Part shown: one piece after another, positions 32,690 through 44,903 of the stretch
Numbering within the stretch: the first letter of the stretch is position 1
Layout: each line of letters opens with the position of its first letter
Translations under genes and position numbers: made by a program
Notes under the pieces: model-generated
The model's database searches: none
What the model was told of the DNA's origin: nothing
Seen by the model: the letters and a program-made list of their open reading frames with translations, nothing else
From: Ochotona curzoniae
Lineage: Eukaryota > Chordata > Mammalia > Lagomorpha > Ochotonidae
Reading direction: 5' to 3'
Assembly (NCBI RefSeq): GCF_017591425.1
Contig: NW_024467121.1
Span: 19,852,707 to 19,916,706 of the forward strand
Length of the DNA: 64,000 nucleotides

Positions 32690-32890
32690 TTGGGACAGAG
32701 AACAATGCCAGCCACTTTCTAAAGTCTTGACAAGTATCCCCAGAAAACATACATTAGTGTACTTGACGTCAACAGCCTTAGGAGGTGAGTCCTAGCTATA
32801 TTGTTACTCCTACTCACTGTCACCCAGCTAGGACACACGGAAGCTGGACTTCAAACCTAGATCCCAAGCATGTAGCCACCAGGTCCTAAA
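32690..32890 (-). mobile_element. MIR SINE fossil
   Basis: 'tactcactgtcacccagcta' and 'gctggacttcaaacctagat' match reversed MIR. Confidence 0.55.
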
Positions 32891-33149
32891 TTCCTTGCTC
32901 TGAGTGTACCCAGCGGCAAGAACTAAACCTAACAAAACCCTACCACATTGTAGTGTATGAGGGCTGTGACTGAAGCAAGGCGTGGTATGATTCAATAGAG
33001 CTGGCTAGCTAAAGGGTAACACACAGGAAGTATATTTTGCAGCAGAAAGGCGCAGACCCCTAAGCCTTGTCATAGGGTTGGTATTGGCATCCTACTAGCC
33101 TGCAGGATATGATCAGATGGGGCCACTAAAGTTATGAGCAACTAAAGAG

Positions 33150-33262
33150 ACAAATATTCTCCATTTTACATCTGGAAAAATGGAGCTACTAAAGCAAAAA
33201 CAGACTACCTAAGCTCACAGGGCCAACAAGGAGTAGAGTCTGAACTGAAACCCAAGCAGACT
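33150..33262 (-). mobile_element. MIR SINE fossil
   Basis: 'ctccattttacatctggaaa', 'ctaagctcacagggccaaca', 'gagtctgaactgaaacccaa' in reversed MIR order. Confidence 0.6.
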
Positions 33263-36194
33263 GCACACTGAGCTCTTTCTTTTCAAGACGTATTTATCAG
33301 GCATTTTGACAGGGTATGTGGGTGTCCCAGGCAAGTGACTCAACCTGTCGCACCACTGTGCTCTCCCTGATGCCGCTGCTTCTGCCTGATCATTCACTCC
33401 AACGCTTCATGAATACCACACATTACGAATGTAAGAAATAAAGATAATCAGAAAATATAAAACCCAGTTACACAGAAAACACACTAATTCACCAAGAATC
33501 TTACCCAGTGGTATGTCATTTGTAGATTACCACTATCTTGGGAATAAAGGTTTCAGTACTGGATGTTTTTGAAAAGGATGATTCTTAGAACTAAAGATAA
33601 AAAGAAAATCTTTCTTTAAAGAACAGTTCTGAAAGGAAGTCTTAGTGATCTGAAGTATGGCTCATTTCCTCCCGGGCTAAATTGGAAGTAAATGTCATGT
33701 ATGTCACATGGAGCACTGTACCCTACCTTCTATGAATTTCAGAGACCTCTCTCGCCGTTCTGAGACAGGACTGTGCAAAAGATCTGTCACTAAATTCCCC
33801 TTTACCCATCTGCTTTCTGAATAAATCAGCAAGCCAAACAGCAAGCCAAACATACAGGCAGCCTCAGGCTCTTCCACATGCTTCGTCACACACCCAAGTG
33901 GACCACCCCCCAGTGGATGCAAGAGAAGAGGTCTCTTGCCTGGGAATGAATAAGCCGGCTTGGACCAGGTCAAGTGTCCAGGCAGATAATTCTCTTAAGA
34001 ACCTAGTAGCCCAGGTCTCCCTAAAAACATCCTTGCCTACACATGCAGGCTCAGCCCATTGCCGTCTTTTCCATGATGACGAAAATAGCGGGTAATCAAA
34101 TCCTTTGTCCTGAGGCTCCGTTCAGCCCTCCAAATGTTACTTTCTGAACAGTCAGAGGGTGGCAGGACTTGAAAGCCTGACATCAGAGAGAAAGCTTTTG
34201 AAGGAACTGACTTCGTTCCCCTGGGGCAAGGGGAAGCCTAAATGGATGTGGCTGAAATCTCCAGTCTGAAAAGCAGTTCTTCAGGATTACATGGCACACC
34301 AAGGGGAGGAGCAGGGGTCTCCAGGACGAATTAAGGCAGGCCTGCGACAGCACATGACATACTTTCAGGGAGGCTCTTAAAAGCAGGTGATTTAAATGAG
34401 CTGGGGAGAAAGCCCAAATGGCTTTTTAAGCTGACGGGGTTAACATTTCCCATGCTTGACAACACAAGAACTCCCTCTCACCCCTGAAAATCTCTGCTCC
34501 GTGTGCCTTCTCTGTAGTCCCACTCTGGCAAATGGATTCCCAGACAATCAGATAATTTCCTGTGATGACAACATGTACATGGTGGATGTCCCTGCGTTAC
34601 CACGTCTCTGAGACCATGGGGTCAGGTTGCCATGGGGTCCTGAGGCAGAGATCACTAGCAGCACTTCACAAAGTTGCCAATCTAACATGGAAAAGCGGTT
34701 TCAATTCTGGACAGATTCGGGTTGGGCCCAGTTTTTTCACCCACAGAGCTGTGTAGACAGCCCTACTTAACGCTCTGTGCCTTGATTTCCTCCACAAGTA
34801 GTCTCAGAGTCATCATAAAGAAGCAGTAAAAACACACTGAAACTTTTAGTAATATGCCTGGCATGCAAATATTTGCAATTCAATATAAAGCCGCATACCT
34901 TATAGTTAGTATACCTTATCATGCCACAAAATGTTATTTTGTTCACTGATTTATAAAATGCCGGCAGTGTGCCTACCATGGGCCCAGCACTACACAGCCA
35001 GCAGAGAAGTCAGGATTTTAATTTTTCTTTAAGGAATCAGCATTAGTTTGTCTTAGAAGGAACTCCTACGATGGTCATCAGACATTTTGGGAGAATCATT
35101 GTTCAATGCATTTTGATGCTATTTCCTTGATCTTGCTGGCTTTTCCCTGGGAAGGAAAAAGGGGGGGGGCAGGAATGGCTTAGAACTCCTCATTAGTTGC
35201 TGTAGTTGGGAAAGCAGCCACAGATGCAGAGAGAGATCCTGTCAGCCCCTGGAGGAGCTGCTACAGGTGTCTTGTCAGATGCAGTCAGATGGATGTAATT
35301 ACATAGGGCCTTGGTGCTGGGACTGGTCCATAGAAGTGGGTGGGGCTGTTCATGTTTATGCAAGCTGGAGTGGGCAAGACTAGAAGACTGGGAATCCATC
35401 ACAGAGCTCCTTAATGGCTTTTCACATGCAAATTCACCAGGTTTTTGAGATGAAAACACATTGTGAGGCAGTCCCCAAACTTGCACAACACAGAATCCTC
35501 TCCAGCTCATATATATTTTTTGGAAACACTGGTGTTTTGGGGAGTGGCTTCCTTGGGGGGGGGTAGATTCCTTGACAAAGGACAATACAAACCATGTACC
35601 TGCTGCCTCCCTCTCATCTTTAACGCAGTCACTGTAATAGAAAGAAGTTGCTTACAAATCCTATTTGGCTGAGACCAGCAAGGTTTAATCAAGGGCTCTG
35701 ACTCTGGGACTAAGTCCCAGCTTCTCCTGAGACAAGCACCAAGAAGTCACGGATTGCAGCTAAGACTCCTTCTGATCTTGTTCAATGAATTCATGGAAGG
35801 CATTTCATGGACCAGAAAGTCACTGTTGGGGAAAGGGAGGTGGTTGCAAAGGATTAGAAGGTCTTGTTTTCAGCCACTGTCCTTTTCTTAGCAGTCAGTC
35901 AGAATGGGCAGCTGTCTGCTGTTTATCAACATGTGAACTGTTGCTGCAACCTCCTGACTCATCTTTCGGTGGACACCCAGAGAGTCCTCTGTTGCTCCAG
36001 ATCTGACAGTAGAACCCTGCCTTCCATAGGAAGTGCATGAGCTTATCCCTGTTGCGCCACCCAGCTCACTCCACATCCAATCCCAAGTTCTCCTCTCCTC
36101 TACTAAGGTTTCCCTGACTCTCATATCTTCAGTTACTCCGAACTATTAAGGATTCACTATGGTAGCACTTCACAATGTGGGAAAGCAGAATAAA
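33263..36194. other. SINE-free intronic block
   Basis: About 2.9 kb without a CSINE. Includes the candidate conserved block at 34100-34560, G10 at 35160-35170 and G9 at 35556-35564. Confidence 0.45.
34100..34560. promoter_or_regulatory. Candidate conserved non-coding element
   Basis: Repeat-free and motif-rich: 'tcttaaaagcaggtgattta' (CAGGTG E-box), 'aatgagctggggagaaagcc', 'gctttttaagctgacggggt', 'cagacaatcagataatttcc'. Texture suggests constraint; this is inference. Confidence 0.28.
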
Positions 36195-36440
36195 GGCTAT
36201 GCTGCAGGAAGGGTGTTTGGCTAACATCTTGGGTCTCACCCTGGAGTGCCTAAATTTGACTTTTGATTTCCAGTTCTAGTTTTTGACCCCATCCTCCTGC
36301 TAATGCTCACCCAGGGAGGCAGCGCTGATGGTTCAAGTAGTTGGGTTCTTGCTATCCACCTAAGAGACATGGATTGAGTTTCTGCCTCCTGACTTCAGCT
36401 GGGCCCAGCTTCAATAGATAGATGAGCTCTCTCTCTCTCC
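36195..36440 (+). mobile_element. CSINE, heavily decayed
   Basis: 'atcctcctgctaatgctcac', 'gttcaagtagttgggttctt', 'gatgagctctctctctctcc'. Followed immediately by a SINE of opposite strand. Confidence 0.6.
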
Positions 36441-36449
36441 TTTTATTTT

Positions 36450-36740
36450 TTTTTCTTAACATTTATTTAATTTTTATTGGGAAAGCAGATTACAGAGAGA
36501 AGGAGAGACAGAGGAAGATCTTCCACTGGCTGGTTCACTTCCTGAAGCTAGGAGTCAGGAGCCTCCTCTAGGTCTCTCACTCGGGTGCAGGGTCTCAAGG
36601 CTTTGGGCCATCCTCTACTACTCTCCCAGGCCACAAGTGGGGAACTGGAAGGGAAGTGGAGTAGCAAGGACACAAACTGTTATTTACATGGGATTCCAGT
36701 GTATGTGAGATGTTAGCCATTAGGCTACTGCACTGAGTTC
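36450..36740 (-). mobile_element. CSINE, intermediate age
   Basis: T-rich tail 'aacatttatttaatttttat', 'gaggaagatcttccactggc', 'cactcgggtgcagggtctca', 'catgggattccagtgtatgt'. Tail-to-tail with the preceding element. Confidence 0.82.
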
Positions 36741-37004
36741 ATCTCCTTTTAATTTTTAAAAATAATCTTATTTGGATGCAAGTTTTTTAAATTACAGAGA
36801 ATATTCACAGAGAATGTATATTATGATTCTTTTGTTTTCGTTCTGAAGCGCTTTTGTATATCTTTTATTTACTTCTCATTTTCTTTTTCCTGATTCAGAT
36901 GTTTACCAACATCCAAATAGGAGTCTAGTGGATTCCACGGGAACATACCTAGAAAACATCTGAGGAAGGAGGAGAAAAGTAGACTTTATCAACAATCGTG
37001 CAGG

Positions 37005-37306
37005 GGAGTTGGCACTGGGTACAGTTGGGTTCAGCTGCCTCTTGTGACATTAACACCCTATTCTGGAACAGTAGTCTGAGCTGTGGCTACTCTGCTTCCC
37101 ATCCAGCTCCCTGCTAATGCACCTGGGAAGGGAGCAGAAGATGGCCCAAGTGCGTACGCTAAATATGGGAAATCGGGATAGAGTTCCTAGCTCCTCGCTT
37201 TGGCCCTGGCTTAGGCTGCTGTTGTGGCCATTTGTGAAGTGAACCAGTAGATTGAATATCTTCCTTTTCCTCTCAAATGCATAAATTGTAAAAAAACAAA
37301 AACAAG
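37005..37306 (+). mobile_element. CSINE, older type
   Basis: 'ccatccagctccctgctaat', 'gcacctgggaagggagcaga', 'gaagtgaaccagtagattga' and A-rich tail 37291-37305. Confidence 0.82.
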
Positions 37307-38447
37307 GCACAATATTCCTTCTCTAATTCCCCTCTTGAAAGCATCATGTTACCTGCTTCACAAGGTACCATTTACGGTCTACTTTTGTTAACTCACCTCT
37401 GCCATGTGAGGTTTGCTGCACTGTCTGACTTTTGGGTTGTCTTCCACAGGTTAGATTATTCTGTTCCTTACACTGTGAGACAGGAACACTGCCCATTGTG
37501 CTTTGTTAGTCAGCTTAAAATACAGACCATAACCATGACGCTGAATAACAGTCATCTGACGATGATTAACATCAACACAATGATGAATGTCATTTCAGGG
37601 CTTGGTTGGAGGAATTACCACTGCTAAAAGCATTTGGGGGAAGTTACCACTTATTTAGTCATCCATATAGATAGAAGACTAAGGAAATTCTACTTATGAG
37701 GAAATACTTTTTCAATGACTATTCTCGGTGTTCATGTCAGCTGTCAGGATTCCTGCCAGAAAATGCCCACCAAAATGCTTCCCAGGAACTCCGGGGATTT
37801 AGCAGTAAGTGGGACTAAGGGCTTCAGGGAGGCAGTAGGTGATCGGACTTGGGGGCCACTGGGAGCTTTCTCTTTGAGCTTATACAACACTAAGACACAT
37901 GTGTTTTGCCCTGACTTACACCTTGGTCATGTCTAAGACACTGGCTCAAGGCCTGTGCTGCAGGTCTACGTCACAGATCACTGAACACCACGGCCTGCTG
38001 CCTCGAGAGTGAAGGGCACCTGGCACGTGTCTCCCCATGGCTGGGGAGTAGCTGACAGCTCACGTCAGGGCAATGATGACGACTCAGGTATAAAACCAGA
38101 GAAGGCTGCTGCTGCTGCGGCCAGTGAAGCCAGCACAGAGCACACGACTCCTGTGAGCTCTGTGTGGGAGCTCCACCCAGGCTCTCTAAATAGATGGTGC
38201 CTAGTCCCCACCTCACCTGACAGTGTGAACCTTGGCTCATTCAAGGGGCCTGTAAGTGACAGCACCACTCCTATTGGGCTTTTCCACCGATTCAGCGTCT
38301 CCCTCCTAGGAATTGGGACAAAAGTGTACAGGCAGCACAAGTCTCAAGTGTTGCCCTGAGATTGTTGAAATAAGACCAGCGGTAGTACATGAGGCCTTAA
38401 CTGCTACCCAAGGGCAATGTTGGCATTCGACCACTTTGTAACCTTCA
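37307..38447. other. Intronic DNA, nothing recognised
   Basis: Mixed sequence. Short CTG/CAG-rich stretch (gaaggctgctgctgctgcgg) near 38101-38120. No exon recognised. Confidence 0.45.
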
Positions 38448-38690
38448 CTGTATTAGCTCAGGCTGTTCCAACAAAAACTTGCAGACCCGTAGATGGCTTA
38501 AATACAGAAATGATGTCTCACAGCCCTGGAGGCCAGAAGGCTACAAGTAAGGTACTGAGAGGGTTTCCCCTTGGCTCATAGGTGACTCCTTGTGGTGTCC
38601 CCACACAGCCTTGGTTCCACATCCGCAGCCCTGCAGTCTTCCCCTCCTACCTGGGTCCTGTGAGTCACTCTTGTGAATAATAACTGAATC
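38448..38690 (-). mobile_element. MLT1-type MaLR LTR fossil, minus
   Basis: 'gtattagctcaggctgttcc', 'gatggcttaaatacagaaat', 'gtctcacagccctggaggcc' is the reverse of the MLT1 3' end, then 'tgtccccacacagcc'-like text. Confidence 0.6.
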
Positions 38691-40107
38691 AGAGGAGGTC
38701 CTGGGAATCCCTAAATGTGTAGCCAGTTTTTTAGTAGTGCAGGTGGTCTAAGGGCCACCCCTCCCCCGCCCACTTTCGGCTGGCATCCATAGTGAGTACA
38801 CATTTTCTTGCTGGGGACTTGAGTCTGCATGCACTCAGTTCTGTGCAGCCACCTTCCCTGTCACATTGCATTTCCTCATGTCTTTCACAGCCAGAGACCT
38901 GGACAGTCAGAGGTTCTGATGTGGCTAAGCACTCGAAGGGAGAGGTACTTCTCCCTTCTCTGACAGCCAGAGAACCTTTCCATTGATTGAATTTTTAGAA
39001 TTCAAAATGGTTACGCCAAGAATAACTTGGTAGGCCTGAAATGCATTCCTGTTCCTGCAGGCTGAGCATCATCTAGTCCAGTAGTTAGTCACTGACTGCA
39101 AGGGTTCAATTGTTCCTTTGATCACAAATGGGGACAAAGGGCATAAATGGAAATATCAAGAATGTTGTTCACTGTTCGTTCTATCCCTTCAACAACAGTC
39201 AGATTTTTCTTTTTTCATTTTCTTCTTTTTAAATTTTTTATGATTTTTTTAATTGATTACATTGCCTTATTTTATAGGCAGCAGTCAGATTTTTGACGGC
39301 AGTGATCACGAGTTAGGGGACACACATGTTCCAGGGAGGAACGAGGTGCTTGGTTTTCTTTTCGCTAATTATCTTTACAAACTAGTTCTTATAATCCCCA
39401 TTAGGCAACAAGGAATCTGCAGTTCATAAAGTAAATACTTCCCAAGGCTACCCATCATGTGCACAGGAACAGGGAGCCAGAATTCAAACCTGCACATGAC
39501 TATATCTAAAGGGTAAGTTTTTCTTACATCTGTGGCTCTTCAATTCTGGGTCAGCGGTGAACTAAGGAAATAATGTAAACTTTAAATATCAATAAATGTA
39601 TCCTATTTGAAAGAGTACCTTTTACTCTGATTGTATATTCTTTTTTGATGCTTTTCTTTTCCAGCATATAAATGAAGCCTAAAATAGACAATAATATTCA
39701 TTCATTCATACCCTGAATTTGACAGAAAAAAAAAGAAAAGCAATCAAGCAATTCTAGCTCTATTTTCATTTTATCTCTACATTTTCTAGGCTTTTGGGTC
39801 CAAAAGTCTGAACTGCTGCATCAACTTTCATCTGTAAGCTTCTGCGGCAAAGGCACAATGTACGCTCAGCTCTTACAGTCTTAAGGAACCATGAGGTGGG
39901 TGGCATGCAAGCACCATGGGCACCTGCACTGGGTCAGCCTGGCTCTGTCACTGGACCCTGCTCCCAGCTTGGTTCTTTCTGTTGGGGCTGCTGCAGACAG
40001 TGGCTGAGGAAGTACCTGCCAGCCAGCATGCCTCCTTGCCTGCTTCCCTCCCTCCCTCTGACCTTCCCTTTCTCCTTCTCCCCACTCCCATCCCTTCCTT
40101 CCTTCCT
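38691..40107. other. Intronic DNA, mostly unassigned
   Basis: T/A-rich stretch 39200-39285, a MIR-like piece at 39405-39500, and a pyrimidine tract at 40035-40112. Confidence 0.45.
39405..39500 (-). mobile_element. Possible MIR fragment
   Basis: 'cttcccaaggctacccatca' and 'gagccagaattcaaacctgc' resemble reversed MIR. Confidence 0.5.
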
Positions 40108-40350
40108 TTCTTAAGATTTATTTATTTAAAATGCTGAGAGACACAGTGGGGGAAACAGAGAGCTTCCATCCACTGTTTTGTCCCTCTCCGCCAATGGCTG
40201 CAGTGTAGGTATCTTTCATTGCCTTCTCGGGTGCATCAGCAGAGAGCTAGACTGGAAGTGCAGCAGCCAGGATCCCAACTGGCACCTACATGTGAAGTCA
40301 GCATTGCAGGTGCCAACCTAACCCGATCTGTCAGGATGCCAGGCCTGAGA
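40108..40350 (-). mobile_element. CSINE, internally deleted
   Basis: 'taagatttatttatttaaaa', 'caatggctgcagtgtaggta', 'gggtgcatcagcagagagct', 'gaagtcagcattgcaggtgc'. Lacks about 80 bp of the middle. Confidence 0.78.
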
Positions 40351-41664
40351 AAGTACATTTCTAACATGTTCTCAAGTGCTGCTGCGCTGGCAGGCACTTA
40401 GAGAACATTCCAGAATCATTGGTTTCAACAGTTGCATCTGTCCTATTTCCCTTGGCAGGGACTGGTTCAGATAGGAGAATGTGGACCTACTCCAGGCTGG
40501 GGTGGAGTAGGGTTTTTTTTTTAAGATTTATTCATGTGAGGAGGGACATATGGGGAATTTTCCCTCTGCAACAAAAAGGGTTATGAGTACAAAATCTCCC
40601 TTTCCTGTTGTTTGGATGTGGCGCCTAGTCAAGCATTCACTCTGTGAAGAACACACGTCATGGAGGCTACAGAACTCACCTAGAATGTGACTGTATGCAA
40701 AGGGGAACATTTGTTCCTTGCTCATGAGTACACTCTGGGAAGAGCCATGGTGCTGCATTCAGGATTATGGGGTAGCTCTGCTCTCTACATTTATACACAG
40801 TATGTGACTCCGTGTGTGCAAGTATGCATGTACATGTTACATGAGCATGTGGATATCATGTAAGTATGTGTTTGTATCTATGGGTCTTTTGTGTGTGAGT
40901 GTGTGTATATAGAATGTGCAGGTGTTTGATACACTTCATGCTAAAAGCATTTCCATATCATAGAATTCACTAAGTTACACATAGATTTTACATATAAAAA
41001 TTTACTCACACTTTCCTGGCTCTGTGGCTCTTTTGTGGCAAAAAGAAATGGAGTACTGAAGGTTATTACAATCCTAAAATATCTTTGCGGGAAACAGTTA
41101 TGAGTCTACTGATAGTCTTTTTGTTGTTTTATAAATCACCAATGCTATTATACTCATAAGAGTCAGAAAGGCCAAAGCAAAGGAATGTATTTAAGATTTT
41201 TACACTGTCCTACCAACATATGGCTCACTTTATTGTAGTAATATATCTTGAGATCCATCAACAACATAAAATTTACAAATCATTGTACTCATCTATTACC
41301 ACTCTCAAAGGACTCCACATGAAATTTTAAAACCTCATTCCCCAAAAGAAAAAAAAAATTTCCTTGGTCCATTTGAAATGGCAGTTAGGCCTTTTCTGGG
41401 AAAGGCAGCTCTCCTGGGAACTGTCGGGGCAGCTGGGATGCCAACAGACCTTGTCAGCCACATGCCTTTCTCAGACTGGCACAGACAGAATTACAGTTGA
41501 ACAGACTAACACGTGCAGCTCCACATCATGGCGCTGGGCTGGCAGGGCTGAGTGCTTGGCATTGCAGGCTAAAACGCTGTTTGGGACACGAGCAACTCCT
41601 ATCAGAGCGTCTGAGAGCACTCTCAGCTCTGCTCCCGATGGCAACTTCCTGGTAATGTGCATTC
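40351..41664. other. Intronic DNA, nothing firm
   Basis: T10 followed by 'aagatttattcatgtgagga' at 40512 looks like the stub of another reversed SINE tail. GT-rich patch at 40800-40925. Confidence 0.45.
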
Positions 41665-41845
41665 TGGCAGCAGGTGATGGCACAAAGACTTGGGTCCCCT
41701 GCCACTCACCTAACAGACCCAGACCGAGCTCCTGCCTTTGGCTTGGCCCAGCCCTGCAGTTGCAGGCATTTTGGAGTACAAACCAGGGGATGCGGGAATC
41801 TCTCTTTTACTCTCTCTGTCTCTCAAATTAAAAAAAAAAGTGGGT
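41665..41845 (+). mobile_element. CSINE fragment (3' half)
   Basis: 'cagcaggtgatggcacaaag', 'ggcttggcccagccctgcag', (TC)-rich end and A10 tail at 41830-41840. The tRNA-like head is absent. Confidence 0.72.
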
Positions 41846-42554
41846 CAAAAAAGCAAAAACAAAAATCTTACAAAAACTGGATTAGTGTACTACAGCCTCT
41901 GTGAAGGATACATTCCCTACTGAGAAATGACAATGGTTGCATGCACTTGTAACTGGAGTCTGTGAGTGACGAGCTATGGAATCCAATCCCTACCTCACTT
42001 ATAAGGGAAAGTATATGCCTTCAGCTTTTACCTATTCATGGTTCACAGCTAACATGATCTATTTGTATACAACTGTGCTTTGGTATCCTTTTAATACAAG
42101 GATAGGCCATTTATAAGATACTGGGATGCAGCCATCAATTTTTTCCTAATCTATGCCCAAGAATGATGAGTGATTATTTTGCCTTGACATAATTAGAACA
42201 CAAAATCGAATCCACTTTTCCCAATAGTTATCTCGACTCTGCATGAGTTTATATACGTACATATGTAAGCTGACTGTCCTGTGACCTTATCACATGAGTT
42301 ACATGACACTGGATGGCTGAGTAGCAACAACTAGTGTGCTGAAAAGATCAGAGGCATGATATGTTGGGGAGTGTGGAAGTTTAGGCAGTTAAGGCATTTT
42401 GGATGGACTGTCAACCCATCACTTGTCAAGTGAACTTACTCTGAACTCTATAAATACTCCATTATGCCTTGCATGGAGTCATACGGAAGACCAAATTATT
42501 ATGAATAATGGCACTATACGTTACATAGAATTTCAGTCTCCTAAATGTATTCCT
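41846..42554. other. Intronic DNA, nothing recognised
   Basis: No repeat or exon assigned in about 700 bp. Confidence 0.4.
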
Positions 42555-42655
42555 CCCAACCAAGGCAGTCAACACTCCTCCCTCACAGATGAGGTAACAA
42601 GACTTGCTCAGGTTACCATGGCTACTAAGTGGTCTAGCATCTGACACTCCCCTTG
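42555..42655 (-). mobile_element. Possible MIR fragment
   Basis: 'cctcacagatgaggtaacaa' and 'gacttgctcaggttaccatg' fit reversed MIR. Confidence 0.5.
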
Positions 42656-42684
42656 GAGACACCTACTATGTGCGAGGGAGTCTT

Positions 42685-42925
42685 ATGGGCACTTTCCAAG
42701 TTGTCATTCATTTAATCCTAACCGTAAGTCTGTGAGGCACATTAAAACCAATTTGTGGGTGAGATGACAGCAAAATGACTCGAGTCAGCTTCCCGTCCCT
42801 ATACATGGGTGAAGAGTCAACGCTTAAAGAGGTTGTGCACCTGGCCAAGGTCATGGAGATACTAAGTATCTGCACATAAATTTGAAGCCAGGCCATCTGG
42901 ATCCAGAGCCTGTGCACCTGTCACA
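42685..42925 (-). mobile_element. MIR SINE fossil
   Basis: 'cattcatttaatcctaaccg', 'gttgtgcacctggccaaggt' and 'catctggatccagagcctgt' in reversed MIR order, with an extra segment in the middle. Confidence 0.65.
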
Positions 42926-42949
42926 TGGGCACCAACTCCAACTTTGGAG

Positions 42950-43140
42950 CCAGGTGGCCTGATTTTGAGCTGGTTCTCTACTATTTCATGATACTTTGAG
43001 TAAGCTACTTAACTTCTCAGTGCCCCAATTTCCCAATCAGAAACATGGAAGCAGAAACAGGGTCCCACCTGAGTTAATGGTGTTGACTACACAACTGAGC
43101 ATACATTAAGCACTTACAACAGTGTTTTGAACAAAAATAA
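42950..43140 (+). mobile_element. MIR SINE fossil
   Basis: 'tgagtaagctacttaacttc', 'tcagtgccccaatttcccaa', 'gagcatacattaagcactta' follow sense MIR. Sits next to a reversed copy. Confidence 0.7.
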
Positions 43141-43159
43141 GTATTCAGATATGTAGGGT

Positions 43160-43312
43160 GGGCTGGGATGCCACTTCTAATGCTGACATTGCATTTCAGA
43201 ATGTCAGCTTAAATCCTGGCTGCTCTGTTTCTGATCCAGGTTCCTGCCTGCATGTGTGGAAAGGCAGGGGACAATGGCCCAAGTACTTAGGTTTTCAACA
43301 TTCATGTGGGAG
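43160..43312 (+). mobile_element. CSINE, 3'-truncated
   Basis: 'ggctgggatgccacttctaa', 'gctgctctgtttctgatcca', 'ggcccaagtacttaggtttt', then stops at 'catgtgggag'. Confidence 0.68.
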
Positions 43313-43477
43313 CAAAGGAGGGTAGGGAGAAAACTGAATCCAGAGTAGTTAGTGTCTACACAAGGGTATCTATGAAAGCGGAAAAGGAGGTTGTTTCCTT
43401 AAAAAGGAAAAAATACTGGTAGGATGCAAGAGTGGAAATGATGTTGAGGAAAAAGTTAAAAAGGAGAGTAAGTGGCA

Positions 43478-43836
43478 AGTACTGTGGCAACAGAGGCCAT
43501 GTCACTGTTTGGGACACCCACATCTCAAAGTATCTGGTTAATGTCCTGGCTACTCCATGCTTTGGACACAGCTTCCTGCTAATGCATCAGGAAGGCACCA
43601 GATGATATCTCAAATAATTTGATTCCTGCACCCACATGGGAGGACCAGATGGTGGTCTTAGCTCCAACTTTCAGCCTGATCTAGCCCATATATTGTGGAC
43701 TTTTGGGGAAGTGAACTATCAGATGGAAGACTTCTCTCTCTTTCTCACCCCTTTCCCCCAAACCCTACTACGCTCTCTCCACTCCCCACAGCTCTAACTC
43801 TCTGCTTTTCAAATAAGTAATACATTAATCTTATTT
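43478..43836 (+). mobile_element. CSINE, older type
   Basis: 'cagcttcctgctaatgcatc', 'cacccacatgggaggaccag', 'gaagtgaactatcagatgga', extended C/T section to 43805 and tail AAATAAGTAATACATTAATC. Its tail is the landing site of the next SINE. Confidence 0.82.
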
Positions 43837-44154
43837 GGGCCCGGCAGCATGACCTAGCAGGAGCGTGCCCGGGATCCCATATGGGCACCAGTTGTAATCC
43901 CAGCAGCTCCGCTTCCCTTCCAGCTCCCTGCTTGCGGCCTGGGAAAGCAGTCGAGGATGGCCCAAAGCCTTGGGACTCTGCACCCATGTGGGATACCCTG
44001 AAAGAAGTTCCTGGATCCTGGCTTCAGATCGGCACAGCACCAGCTGTTGCAGTCACTTGGGGAGTGAATCATCGGACAGAAGACCTTCCTCTCTGTCTCT
44101 CCTCCTCTATGTATATTTGACTTTCCAATAAAAATTAACAAATCTTTTTAAAAA
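43837..44154 (+). mobile_element. CSINE, young pika-type, inserted in older SINE tail
   Basis: Starts gggcccggcagcatgaccta; 'gatcccatatgggcaccagt', 'gagtgaatcatcggacagaa', tail AATAAAAATTAAC. Target duplication of 21 bp at 43816-43836 and 44155-44175 with two mismatches. Confidence 0.92.
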
Positions 44155-44175
44155 GTAATAAATTGATCTTATTTC

Positions 44176-44903
44176 AAAGAAGGCAAGTGGGAGTTCTAAA
44201 GCCTGGCTAATTTGGAGAACTGCAGGCTCACTTGCAAAGCAGGTACAAGAGAACTTTGCTTGGATTTGCTGGGGGAAGAGGGACATGCTTGGGTCAGGTG
44301 TGTGAAGTTGCAGCTGCTGCCAGGGGGTGGGCATCAAAGACCCCATAGGGAGCTGGAGGTGTGGGAGCAGGGCTTTGGCAAGATTTGGAATTCGTTCATA
44401 CTGCTTGGGTAGCTAAACTGCTTAGCTCTGTGCTGACCATGTGATATGGAGGAGACCAGAAATGAAAAGGCCCAGGAGAAGGTTCTGTGAGGCAGAAGAC
44501 AGCAGAGAAGTGGAGATTTCCTCAGGCTCTTGGGGTCCTTCCTCCAGCAGAGAAGCCCAAGGGGAGGAGGGGCAGTCCCAGCCACCGCACAGCCCTCCTC
44601 CACACACACACCAGAAGACACTGTGAACCTACATAGCCACTTCTCATCTCTAGATATGAACTCTCAGTCCAAACGAAGGAAGAGGTATGTCAGCATAGTT
44701 GGTTAATGGATTTCAGGCAGTGACCAAATAAGCCCGTCTTTGAACTGAGCAATGAACCAGAAACTGATCTGTGAGTTACAAATACAGACGCAAAGCCAAT
44801 GCCAGATGTGTTAATGCCCATGTTCACATCACCTCATCCTTTCCACGAGGGCCAGTTTCTTTTCTTCTCTAACATTTTGCTCTAGGGTGAATGCACACGT
44901 TTG
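44176..44903. other. Intronic DNA, nothing recognised
   Basis: Mixed, locally purine-rich (44440-44580). No exon recognised. Confidence 0.45.
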
